This document shows positions 16,946 through 23,931 of a stretch of DNA of 64,000 nucleotides, piece after piece. The stretch is taken from contig JBMNKL010000001.1 in NCBI GenBank assembly GCA_050952225.1, positions 248,001 to 312,000 on the forward strand, read 5' to 3'. This stretch comes from JBMNKL01 sp050952225. GTDB taxonomy: Bacteria > Bacillota > Clostridia > Acetivibrionales > DTU013. Under the pieces are notes generated by a model that was not told the DNA's origin, made no database searches, and worked only from the letters and a program-made list of their open reading frames with translations. The position numbers and the translations under genes are program-made. Position 1 is the stretch's first letter. The number at the start of each line of letters is the position of its first letter.

Positions 16946-17726
16946 TTATCTTACCGATCCTACCTGGTTTACAGCTTTCTCCAGCGTTCCGTCCATGGCC
17001 TGCAGTATTTTCTGGTTTGCCTCATATAAACGCAGCACCGTAATCATATCGACCATTTCACGTACGATATTAACATTTGACAACTCTATAAAACCCTGCT
17101 GAACAGTTCCTGTAAATTCTGCAGTTACGGCGCCTTCATCCGCTCTTAACAGGTTATTTCCATGTTTTTTCAGCGCCGAAGTATCCTGGAATTCAGTTAT
17201 AAGAAGCTTGTCGATTATTTCGCCATCCTGGGTAATCGTACCATCCTCGCTTACCGTAAATTCCCCGTCCTGAAGAACTATCGGCCCATTCTCTCCCAAA
17301 ACGGCATACCCTTCCCTTGTCACCAGCATATTATTGCTGTTCCTGCCGAAAGCCCCGTCCCTTGTATAGAACACCGTGAAATTGCCGTTTTCATCGGGTA
17401 CGGCAATGGTAAAGAACGCATTATCACTATCCCTGATGGCCATGTCATAGTTCATTTTCCGTCTTGTTTAGCTGCCCCTGCGAATAGTAGGTAAAAACTT
17501 CGCCCACATCGCTGCTGTGCCGCATGGTTCCAATATCATCAGGTCTGTAAGACATGCCGTCGAAATCCTTGATCTTTTTTGTCATCAGTTCCGGAAAGCT
17601 CTCCATTACAAGAGTATCCTTTTTATAACCATTGGTGGCGGCATTTGCCATATTGTTCGATATGATATCCATCTTCTTTTCAATTGCCAGCATGCTCCAC
17701 CCGGAGGTATACAAACCACGTATCAT
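16946..17726 (-). pseudogene. flgF: Flagellar rod protein FlgF-type, frameshifted
   Basis: N-terminal half (MIRGLYTSGWSMLAIEKKMD, ISNNMANAATNGYKKDTLVM) and C-terminal half (DNAFFTIAVPDENGNFTVFY, SNVNIVREMVDMITVLRLYE) are typical of FlgF/FlgG-like basal-body rod proteins. They are separated by a one-base shift at about 17450-17458: dropping one base after KTEN gives N-Y-D-M-A-I-R-D. Without correction the frame ends at 17445. Two adjacent rod genes broken independently suggests loss of motility, or a locally poor assembly. Confidence 0.85.
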
Positions 17727-17828
17727 ATGTACTCCTTTGCCCTGTTCGTCATAAATAAAGGCTGATCATATCTTAAGCTATATATATTATCGGAAAGTTT
17801 TGCCTGCCGGCTTAATACCTTAATAATA

Positions 17829-17853
17829 CAAAAAAGCCGGTATAACCCGGCTT
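17829..17853 (-). terminator. Terminator after mbl
   Basis: Minus-strand AAGCCGGG-TTAT-ACCGGCTT followed by T6; a second small hairpin (TTGCCGG/CCGGTAA, 17859-17881) precedes it. Confidence 0.75.
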
Positions 17854-17890
17854 CAAATTACCGGCATTATTGCCGGCAAATATTTAAATC

Positions 17891-18922
17891 CTACCTTCCC
17901 CTGTATTTGCCTTCGGATATCGCGCTCTGCTCTATCGCTTCAATGTTGTTCAGCGCTTCGCCCGTTCCAAGGGCCACACAAGATATCGCTTCATCGGCTA
18001 TAATCACGTTTATGCCCGTCTTTTCCTGGAGCAGCTTGTCCAGGCCATATACAAGGCTTCCCCCGCCGGTCAGGACAATACCCCTGTCGCTTATATCGGC
18101 CGCAAGCTCCGGCGGCGTTCTTTCAAGTACGGCGTGTACCGCTTCTATTATGTTTGACATGGGCTCTTCCAGCGCTTCCATCATTTCAGTGGAGGTGACA
18201 GAAATAGTTTTCGGAAGCCCGGAAATAAGGTTTCTTCCCCTTACATCCATGGCAACTTCCTGCACTCTCGGGTAGACAGTCCCAATATTGATTTTAAGCT
18301 CTTCCGCTGTCCGCTCGCCAATCATTATATTATGCTTTTTGCGCATATACCTTACGATTGCCTCGTCAAACTTATCTCCGGCAACTTTAATCGATGAAGA
18401 AACAACAGTGCCGCCAAGCGAAATAACCGCAATATCGGTTGTGCCGCCCCCAATATCCACCACCATGCTTCCGCAGGCCTTGGATATGTCAATCCCGGCC
18501 CCGATGGCGGCCGCTATCGGCTCCTCGATCAGGTAAGTCTTCCTTGCGCCGGCCTGCATGGACGCATCTATCACGGCCCTCCGTTCAACTTCGGTTACGC
18601 CGCTTGGCACGCAAACCATGATCCTGGGCTTGAATAATCTGAACAGCTTATTGCCGCATATTTTATTTATAAAATACTTAAGCATCCTTTCCGTTATGTC
18701 ATAATCCGAAATAACGCCGTCTCTTAACGGCCTTATCGCTACTATATTGCCCGGCGTTCTTCCAAGCATCCTGCGTGCTTCTTCTCCTACCGCCAAAAGC
18801 TTGTCCGTATTTTTGTCAATAGCCACAACAGAAGGCTCACGGAGCACTATGCCCTTTCCCTTGATATAAACCAGGACAGATGCCGTCCCGAGATCAATGC
18901 CAATATCCAGACCCAAGCCCAA
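17891..18922 (-). CDS. mbl: MreB-like cell-shape actin (Mbl)
   Basis: A 343-residue actin homologue: phosphate-1 loop GIDLGTASVLVY, connect motif PSGVTEVERRAV, phosphate-2 DIGGGTTDIAV, adenosine motif LTGGGSLVYGLD. It forms membrane-associated filaments guiding lateral wall synthesis in rods. The best start is TTG at 18920-18922 (MGLGLDIGIDLG), 8 bases after AAAGGGG; the GTG at 18929-18931 overlaps the Shine-Dalgarno. Position after spoIIID and before flgF is the conserved Firmicute order, which supports mbl over mreB proper. The 18923-19239 interval upstream is AT-rich and holds no gene I can support. Confidence 0.9.
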   Translation of the reverse strand: MGLGLDIGIDLGTASVLVYIKGKGIVLREPSVVAIDKNTDKLLAVGEEARRMLGRTPGNIVAIRPLRDGVISDYDITERMLKYFINKICGNKLFRLFKPRIMVCVPSGVTEVERRAVIDASMQAGARKTYLIEEPIAAAIGAGIDISKACGSMVVDIGGGTTDIAVISLGGTVVSSSIKVAGDKFDEAIVRYMRKKHNIMIGERTAEELKINIGTVYPRVQEVAMDVRGRNLISGLPKTISVTSTEMMEALEEPMSNIIEAVHAVLERTPPELAADISDRGIVLTGGGSLVYGLDKLLQEKTGINVIIADEAISCVALGTGEALNNIEAIEQSAISEGKYRGR

Positions 18923-19239
18923 TAAAAACACCCCTTTATTAACCTGTCTATAGAATTTGCCTGTTTGCCCGTAAATGAATATTTATGTTCAATTTGCTTG
19001 TTTGCCAGTAAAAATTTGCTAAACTTGCAAAACCTTAAATTAATATTATCATAATAATACAATTATGCAACATGCAATTATGTATCATTTAGTTTCATAT
19101 ATATTAAAAATATATGATTATTTAAAAAATAAGACGAGCAATTACTTTTGCGCGATTAAGCAAAATAAAAAGTTGAAATCAGTATTTAACTTGATCCAAC
19201 TTTGACATGGAAATATGAAATAAACATTTATGGCACAGG

Positions 19240-19392
19240 CTATACAACTCTTACATTCCCGCCCTGATACTTCGCTTTCGTCGCTTCTCCACCTCTGATA
19301 TGCCTCTCTGCCTTGTTCTCCTCGAGCACTGCCCTTACACTGCCGGCAAGTTCGGGATTTACTTTAAGAAGCCTCTCAGTGACATCCTTGTG
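19240..19392 (-). CDS. spoIIID: spoIIID 3' half (split gene)
   Basis: Beginning with the His codon at 19390-19392, 50 codons read HKDVTERLLKVNPELAG, VRAVLEENKAERHIRGGEAT, KAKYQGG and stop with TAG at 19240-19242. This is the C-terminal half of SpoIIID, which in intact proteins continues KSTVHKD(V/L)TERL ... HIRGGEATKLKY. The frame extends upstream only as far as an element-derived ATG at 19405-19407, so no native start is present. The missing N-terminal half is 3.2 kb away at 22551-22697 on the same strand. See the element entry for the junction. Confidence 0.93.
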   Translation of the reverse strand, partial: HKDVTERLLKVNPELAGSVRAVLEENKAERHIRGGEATKAKYQGGNVRVV

Positions 19393-19394
19393 TA
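19389..19394 (-). repeat. Recombination core, copy next to spoIIID 3' half
   Basis: TACACA on the coding strand, in the context ACAA-TACACA-AGGATGTC. Identical to 22583-22588 and in direct orientation. The central TG dinucleotide is non-palindromic, as needed for directional crossover by a serine integrase (inference). Confidence 0.8.
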
Positions 19395-19396
19395 TT

Positions 19397-19417
19397 GTGT
19401 TCAGCATCGGTGTCGGT
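19397..19417 (+). repeat. attP-type arm, left
   Basis: A 21-base arm starting GTGTTCAGCATCGGTG and ending TCGGT, two bases inside the core. It matches the minus strand of 22560-22580 at 19 of 21 positions (differences at arm positions 6 and 9). The arms are equidistant from the core centre, so in the excised circle they would form a symmetric attP. Confidence 0.8.
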
Positions 19418-19428
19418 TTTGTTACAGT

Positions 19429-21003
19429 TCAATGATGCTCCCGGAATATGTCGGATAGCCGGATAACGTAGTTCAGCCCTTCCATGTGTTCATCGATATT
19501 AAAACAGACGTAGATTTCCTCTCCGGACATCACCCTGATTTCCTTTACGATTTTTTTCAAATCGTTATTATCTATGCTTTCGGTAAATCTGAAATTATCA
19601 AAAGCCTCCCTGAACCTTTTCAGGCATTCCCTGGTATGCCTGCTGAGCTCCCTGGTTTTGTCCGCACTGTTCAGTTTAAAGCTGAGCTTTTCAATCTCCG
19701 CGTTAACAGGCAGCATGTCCTGTTTTGCCTCCTCCATCGGTATCAGCCCGTCCAACGCCAACTCTTTCAAACGTTCGCGCCTGGCCGTGAGTTTCTCAAG
19801 CTGCTCCCTTGCTTCCTCAAGGTCATAGCCCTCGCTTGCCCGGACATATTCCCTGACCAGCGCGCTGCATTTTCGCTCTACTGACTCGAAGAAGGCGGCT
19901 TTATCACGTATGAGGCCGTTAAAGAGCCTGTCCAGTCCCTCTTTAAGCATGTCCTCATTTACCCTCGCGTATTCCGACTCGCAGCGGTTCTTCCCGTAAG
20001 CGCTCCTCTTTGAGCAAGTCCACCATACATATAAATGCCCGTTTGGCGAGTATCTCCTCTGGTACCGCCGGAAGGAAAAACCGCATGATCCGCATTTAAT
20101 CAGGTTGGAGAACAAGTGCTTCTCGCTCCTCCTGGTAAACGCGCAGTTGTATGCTTCGGCATTTAGCTTCATCTGCTCCTGTGCCTTATAAAACTGCTCA
20201 TCCGAGATTATGCGAAATTCCGGCCTTTCGACGACATACCATTTACTTTCAGGATTGTTAACCCTTTTATTGGTGAATATGTCTACGCTGCTCTGCTTTC
20301 CGTTTATAACACGGCCTATGTATATTTCATTTTTCAGTATTTTACCGACGGCCGTCTGCGACCAGTTGCAGCTGGGCTTTCCGTTCACCGGCCTTTTGGT
20401 TTTAACCCCGCTCTGATACAAGTAGGAGGCAATCCTGGCCATGCCCCATTTTTCCTCGGTATAAAGGTCGAATATTTTGCGGACCCATTTGCTTTCTTCG
20501 TCATTAGGGACAAGGTTGTAACGGTCAATCCTGTCATAACCGAAAACAAAGTTGGGCACCCTCCCCTTTTCCTTGCCTAACTGCTTGCCAAACTTGACCT
20601 TTTCCGAAATACGCTGGGACTCGCTCTCAGCCAGCATCGCCATCAGGTTTAAAGTAAAGCTGTCAATATCCTTGCCCTCACCCATATTGACAAGATGCAG
20701 GCTGACCCCGTAGGAATTCAGCTCCCTTGTAACGGTGATAAAATCCAGCGTGTTCCTGAAGAGCCTGCTGATATCCTTTACATAGAGCTTCTGAAACTCA
20801 GCGCGTTCAGCTGCCTTTCGCAAGCGCTGCAAGTCCTTCCTGTTCTGCATCTTTGTAGCCGACTTGCCCTTGTCGCAATAAACGGCTACCAGCTCATCTC
20901 CCCTGGCAGGTATATACTTTTCAAAAAACTCACGCTGGTTTTCCAGCGAGCTTTGCTGTTCTTCCTTATCGGTACTGACCCTGATATACGCGGCAGCCCT
21001 CAT
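19429..21003 (-). CDS. Large serine recombinase of the spoIIID element
   Basis: A 524-residue site-specific recombinase. The N-terminal resolvase domain has the catalytic serine in YIRVST (Ser10) and conserved arginines (YVKDISRLFRNT, AESESQRISEKVK). A recombinase domain follows (GYDRIDRYNLVP ... IASYLYQSGVKTKRP ... VGKILKNEIYIGR). The zinc ribbon has paired Cys motifs (IKCGSCGFSF and TCSKRSAYGKNRC). A coiled coil (EEAREQLEKLTARRERLKEL) near residues 395-420 is the region that controls integration versus excision in phage integrases. Starts with ATG overlapping the stop of the 84-residue ORF (ATGA), so the two are coupled. The gene ends next to the terminal arm. SpoIVCA of skin belongs to the same superfamily. 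Confidence 0.95.
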   Translation of the reverse strand: MRAAAYIRVSTDKEEQQSSLENQREFFEKYIPARGDELVAVYCDKGKSATKMQNRKDLQRLRKAAERAEFQKLYVKDISRLFRNTLDFITVTRELNSYGVSLHLVNMGEGKDIDSFTLNLMAMLAESESQRISEKVKFGKQLGKEKGRVPNFVFGYDRIDRYNLVPNDEESKWVRKIFDLYTEEKWGMARIASYLYQSGVKTKRPVNGKPSCNWSQTAVGKILKNEIYIGRVINGKQSSVDIFTNKRVNNPESKWYVVERPEFRIISDEQFYKAQEQMKLNAEAYNCAFTRRSEKHLFSNLIKCGSCGFSFRRYQRRYSPNGHLYVWWTCSKRSAYGKNRCESEYARVNEDMLKEGLDRLFNGLIRDKAAFFESVERKCSALVREYVRASEGYDLEEAREQLEKLTARRERLKELALDGLIPMEEAKQDMLPVNAEIEKLSFKLNSADKTRELSRHTRECLKRFREAFDNFRFTESIDNNDLKKIVKEIRVMSGEEIYVCFNIDEHMEGLNYVIRLSDIFREHH

Positions 21004-21254
21004 CCGCTATCATCCTTCCTGCCGCATTCTCCCGCATTTGTCAATGGCGGGACCCCTGGCTTCCCGCAGCTCGCCCGGTTTCCCATGTCGCCCGGATTAC
21101 CATCCGCTGAACCGTCAACAGCATTCCCGGTGATATTTTCAACCACCGAATCAACAATATTTCTTGCAACCCCGGAGGACAACGCCTCCGATATAATTTC
21201 CAGGATGGCAGGATCAAGGTTTTCTTTCGTGTTGATTGGCTGAGCTTGTCCCAT
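21000..21254 (-). CDS. 84-residue protein coupled to the recombinase
   Basis: An 84-residue acidic protein. Residues 11-45 (NLDPAILEIISEALSSGVAR, then NIVDSVVENITG) would form amphipathic helices; the C-terminal half is Gly/Asp/Asn-rich and probably disordered. It overlaps the recombinase start by 4 bases. Large serine integrases need a small recombination directionality factor to excise, often encoded beside them, so this is a candidate. No sequence homology is claimed. The ATG at 21252-21254 is preceded by GGGGGT and GGGAG with imperfect spacing; an alternate upstream TTG is in a different frame. Confidence 0.55.
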   Translation of the reverse strand: MGQAQPINTKENLDPAILEIISEALSSGVARNIVDSVVENITGNAVDGSADGNPGDMGNRASCGKPGVPPLTNAGECGRKDDSG

Positions 21255-21283
21255 CTCCCTACCCCCAACGTTGTCTCCTTTTT

Positions 21284-21314
21284 AATGTATATTTCCTGGA
21301 CGGGGGATTTATTC
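21284..21314 (-). promoter_or_regulatory. Sigma-E-like promoter before the recombinase operon
   Basis: On the minus strand GAATAAAT (21307-21314), 15 bases, then TATACATT (21284-21291), ending 29 bases before the 84-residue ORF. The established mother-cell sigma-E consensus is ATA, 16-18 bases, CATACANT; here ATA to TATACATT is 18 bases with 7 of 8 -10 positions matching. This would place recombinase expression in the mother cell. Pattern match only. Confidence 0.4.
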
Positions 21315-21418
21315 TTATGCCAGCATCCGCCTGCGTGAAAAGATCCGCCTGTATATTTAGCGCACTTCACTTTATCAGCCCTGATTATCACTGGCTCGCA
21401 CATGTCTATGCCATCATA

Positions 21419-21449
21419 ACAAAAGGGAGAATCAGCATTCTCCCCTTTA
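21419..21449 (-). terminator. Terminator of the KduD-like gene
   Basis: Minus-strand AAAGGGGAGAAT-GCTG-ATTCTCCCTTT followed by TTTG; it separates the dehydrogenase transcript from the recombinase operon, so they are independent units. Confidence 0.8.
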
Positions 21450-21489
21450 ATGTACTGGCCTGTTCACTTAAAACCATATATTTATATGC

Positions 21490-22251
21490 TTATCTCGACG
21501 CGTATCCGCCATCTACCTGAATCACGGCCCCGCTTAAATAATCAGACGCGGCGGAAGCAAGGAATATCACGGCACCTTTCATATCCGACGGCTCTCCCCA
21601 TCTGCCGGCCGGGATGCGTGACAAAATATCCCGGTTGCGTTCTTCGTCGTTCTTAAGTGCCATGCACATATCTGTCGCCATATATCCGGGAGCAATGGCA
21701 TTTACATTTATGCCTTTGGATGCCCACTCATTCCCCAGGGTTTTTGTCATTTGGGCTAGACCGGCCTTGCTCGCTGTATAAGCCGGTATTAAAATTCCTC
21801 CGAAATAGATACTCATCGAAAGAATATTTATTATCTTACCCTTCCCTTGCTTCAGCATTTCACGCCCCGCCAGCTGACAGAGAATAAATGCTGACCGCAA
21901 ATTCACGTTCATAATATCATCAAAATCACTCATTAAAAAATCTTCGCTGTTCCTCCTGCGTTGAATGCCTGCGTTGTTTACCAATATGTCGATCTTTCCG
22001 CCAAGCAAATCAAGCGCCTCTTTAAAAACACGCCTTGTATCCTCCTCATAAAGAAGATTGCCCCTTACAGCGTGTGCAGGATATCCGGCGGCACGAAACT
22101 CGCCGGCCTTCTTTTCAGCCTTATCCGAGCTTCCTGTCAAAACCACCTCGGCACCTGCTTCTAAAAGACCTTCCGCTATGCCGCTTCCCAGTCCGGTTCC
22201 TCCGCCTGTGACAAGTGCTTTTTTCCCAGTCAAATCAAACAATTTCATCAT
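21490..22251 (-). CDS. KduD-like short-chain dehydrogenase (element cargo)
   Basis: A 253-residue classical SDR: cofactor motif VTGGGTGLGSGIA, NNAG, catalytic ILSMS ... YTASK, and a C-terminal LSGAVIQVDGGYASR. Length and sequence are close to 2-deoxy-D-gluconate 3-dehydrogenase / 2-dehydro-3-deoxy-gluconate 5-dehydrogenase (KduD), which acts on uronate breakdown products of pectin. Start ATG has GGAGATGATAG upstream. It lies inside the spoIIID element, yet is metabolic rather than recombination-related. It could be passenger cargo that survives in the forespore genome but is lost from the mother cell if the element excises. Substrate not proven. The 22252-22550 interval upstream holds no further gene I can support. 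Confidence 0.82.
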   Translation of the reverse strand: MMKLFDLTGKKALVTGGGTGLGSGIAEGLLEAGAEVVLTGSSDKAEKKAGEFRAAGYPAHAVRGNLLYEEDTRRVFKEALDLLGGKIDILVNNAGIQRRRNSEDFLMSDFDDIMNVNLRSAFILCQLAGREMLKQGKGKIINILSMSIYFGGILIPAYTASKAGLAQMTKTLGNEWASKGINVNAIAPGYMATDMCMALKNDEERNRDILSRIPAGRWGEPSDMKGAVIFLASAASDYLSGAVIQVDGGYASR

Positions 22252-22550
22252 CTATCATCTCCAGTCGCTAAATATATTATCATTGCTAACTACACCATAA
22301 ACCACGTTTCTTAGCATATACAGTGCGCTTAACAAGCCTGTCCATCGCTTGTGATAGATAAGATTTATGACATCGGTCATTATATTACGTACCTGGTGCT
22401 ATGCAGTGTGCAAGGATATTCTTATGACCAGGATGGCGAGAAAGCCTATATGTCAACAGTATTATACCACCTTTGGATACGCATAACAAGCAAGCCTTCG
22501 AATCCGCCGCTTGTCTGTGCAACCCTCGAAACAGCTGCCGGTGCCGGTCT

Positions 22551-22697
22551 TCAGCGGCGACCGACACCGATCCTTAACACCGTGTGTACGGTGCTTTTGC
22601 TGATTCCAAATTTCTTAGCGGCCGCCCTTACGGTCGCTTTTTCCTCAATAATGTAATTTGCCAATTCTATAGCCCTCTCTTCAATATATACCTTCAA
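22551..22697 (-). CDS. spoIIID: spoIIID 5' half (split gene)
   Basis: TTG at 22695-22697, with AGAGGGGG 9 bases upstream, opens 48 codons. The first 38 are the N-terminal half of SpoIIID: MKVYIEERAIELANYIIEEK, ATVRAAAKKFGISKSTVH. The frame then leaves homology (TVLRIGVGRR) and stops at 22551-22553 inside the element arm. SpoIIID is the small HTH regulator that activates and represses mother-cell genes, including sigK in Bacillus. The break falls in the recognition helix, so the truncated product should not bind DNA. A sigma-E-like -10 (TATACAAT, 22818-22825) lies upstream, with a poorly spaced -35. The gene has its own unit because a terminator precedes it. Confidence 0.93.
   Translation of the reverse strand: MKVYIEERAIELANYIIEEKATVRAAAKKFGISKSTVHTVLRIGVGRR
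22560..22580 (-). repeat. attP-type arm, right
   Basis: Minus-strand arm beginning GTGTTAAGGATCGGTG, inverted relative to the arm at 19397-19417 with 19 of 21 identities, and likewise two bases inside the core. The stop codon ending the 5' half lies beyond it. Confidence 0.8.
22583..22588 (-). repeat. Recombination core, copy next to spoIIID 5' half
   Basis: TACACA on the coding strand in context AGCACCG-TACACA-CGGTG. It covers the last base pair of the Val codon, the His codon and the first base of the next codon, where sequence identity with known SpoIIID ends. Confidence 0.8.
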
Positions 22698-22861
22698 TTA
22701 CGTATACCCCCTCTTCAAGTCATGCTGGTGGAGTTGCGTATAGTTTAGTTGCGCGCAAAGGCGCAAAAGGCCCTTGTTGCCCTGCGGAATGCCGTTTTCA
22801 CGGCATCTGTCACGCTTATTGTATATATATGCCGTCTGCGCCGTCTATATGAATTAAAAGG

Positions 22862-22920
22862 GGAAAATCAAAAGAGACGGCACACCTCCGATTATCCATC
22901 GAAAAATGTACCATCTCTTT
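22862..22920 (-). terminator. Terminator between spoIIQ and spoIIID
   Basis: Minus-strand AAAGAGATGG (22911-22920) pairs with CCGTCTCTTT (22871-22880, one G-T pair) followed by TGATTTT. A further hairpin (GATGCCGT/ACGGCATT, 22785-22808) lies downstream. Confidence 0.6.
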
Positions 22921-22981
22921 GATGCATGCCATCCGATATACTGAATATATTTATGCTTCCTTTGTGAATTTGTTTACAGCT

Positions 22982-23866
22982 TTATTCTGCCGCGTTATTT
23001 GGCAAGTATGCCATCGGATCCACATTTGCATCATCTTTCAAAACCTCGAAATGCAGGTGGGGCGGTTCCGAGGATTCGTCCATGGCGGTATTCCCGACAC
23101 TGCCTATAATCTCGCCCTGCCTGACTTTTTGGTTGACCACAACCGTATCGTCCGATGCCAGGTTCCTGTAAAGCGTTTTGAGGCCATCGCCATGGTCGAT
23201 TACCACGGTAATCCCATAATACTGCTCGTTCCTGACATCACAGACCACCCCGTCGGCAACGGCAACAACCGGAGTGCCTCTATCGGCGGCCAGGTCTACG
23301 CCCAGATGCGTACGCCATTCTTCGAGCGTTTTCGAGTATACCAGTTTATCCTTTGCAAACTCAAGCACGACCTCCCCGCTTACAGGCATTATGAAGCTTT
23401 GCCTTTTCACGGGTGTTGTGCTCTTTGAAGGTTTTGGATCGCTTTTGGGCTTTTCGGAAGTTTCATCCTGTTTATCGGTTTTGTCCTTCTTGTCTTTGTC
23501 TTCATCATCCTTTATCTTTGCGGCGCTTTCACTTTCAAAATTGTCAATGGAAGCGGGGGCGCCGATATCGGATTGTTTCCCGGGTACTGCGGACGCCTGT
23601 GTATCGTCTGGTTCATGGGCGTTTAGCCCTTCCGCCTGATTTAATCCTGCATTCTCCCCAACCAAATCATTTTCCGTTTCATTGCTGATATTTCTCGCGT
23701 TATAATCAGGCTGCCTGGAAAGTGCGTTACGCGTGCTTACAAATATTGCAGTGCCGGCCACAACCGCTATACACAATAAAAGTATGACGTAAAATCCTTT
23801 CTTGTCCAAAAACTCTTTAATTCCCTTTTTTGCTCCTTTATCTTCCGGAAACTTCTTCATGTTCAC
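22982..23866 (-). CDS. spoIIQ: SpoIIQ-like M23 peptidase-domain sporulation protein
   Basis: A single-pass membrane protein (hydrophobic helix FYVILLLCIAVVAGTAIFV near residue 30), a long charged Lys/Asp/Glu/Pro linker, and a C-terminal LytM/M23 domain. Zn ligands look complete: HLGVDLA and PHLHFEV, so it may be an active endopeptidase as in other Clostridia, unlike Bacillus SpoIIQ. SpoIIQ in the forespore membrane pairs with SpoIIIAH to form the feeding-tube channel. Start GTG at 23864-23866 follows GGAGGTGG; the Met two codons on is an alternative. Its position between spoIID and spoIIID supports the identification. Confidence 0.85.
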   Translation of the reverse strand: MNMKKFPEDKGAKKGIKEFLDKKGFYVILLLCIAVVAGTAIFVSTRNALSRQPDYNARNISNETENDLVGENAGLNQAEGLNAHEPDDTQASAVPGKQSDIGAPASIDNFESESAAKIKDDEDKDKKDKTDKQDETSEKPKSDPKPSKSTTPVKRQSFIMPVSGEVVLEFAKDKLVYSKTLEEWRTHLGVDLAADRGTPVVAVADGVVCDVRNEQYYGITVVIDHGDGLKTLYRNLASDDTVVVNQKVRQGEIIGSVGNTAMDESSEPPHLHFEVLKDDANVDPMAYLPNNAAE

Positions 23867-23931
23867 AAATTCCACCTCCATACTATATTGTTTCCGCGTA
23901 TGGCAACTATATACATATGGAGTGAAATATT

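Larger units (their letters stand above)
19389..22588 (-). mobile_element. Skin-like serine-recombinase element interrupting spoIIID
   Basis: A 3,194-bp insertion between two copies of the core TGTGTA (plus strand; 19389-19394 and 22583-22588). Deleting one core copy plus the element joins GTA-CAC with AAG-GAT and gives V-H-K-D-V, an uninterrupted 87-codon SpoIIID. Contents in minus-strand order: KduD-like dehydrogenase, terminator, 84-residue ORF, large serine recombinase ending 12 bases before the terminal arm. The inner ends carry 21-bp arms in inverted orientation (19/21). The architecture matches intervening elements of sporulation genes such as the sigK skin element, which recombinases remove from the mother-cell chromosome. 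Developmental excision here is inference; the site-specific junction is directly visible. Confidence 0.88.

Noticed and set aside
10547..17726. Programmed ribosomal frameshifting as explanation of the broken genes
   Set aside because: The shifts vary in direction and place, occur in unrelated genes and lack a common slippery heptamer with a downstream pseudoknot. Mutation or sequence error is simpler.
19389..22588. Element read as a prophage or ICE remnant
   Set aside because: Apart from the recombinase there are no phage structural, replication or conjugation genes, and both ends are defined by matching cores and arms only 3.2 kb apart.
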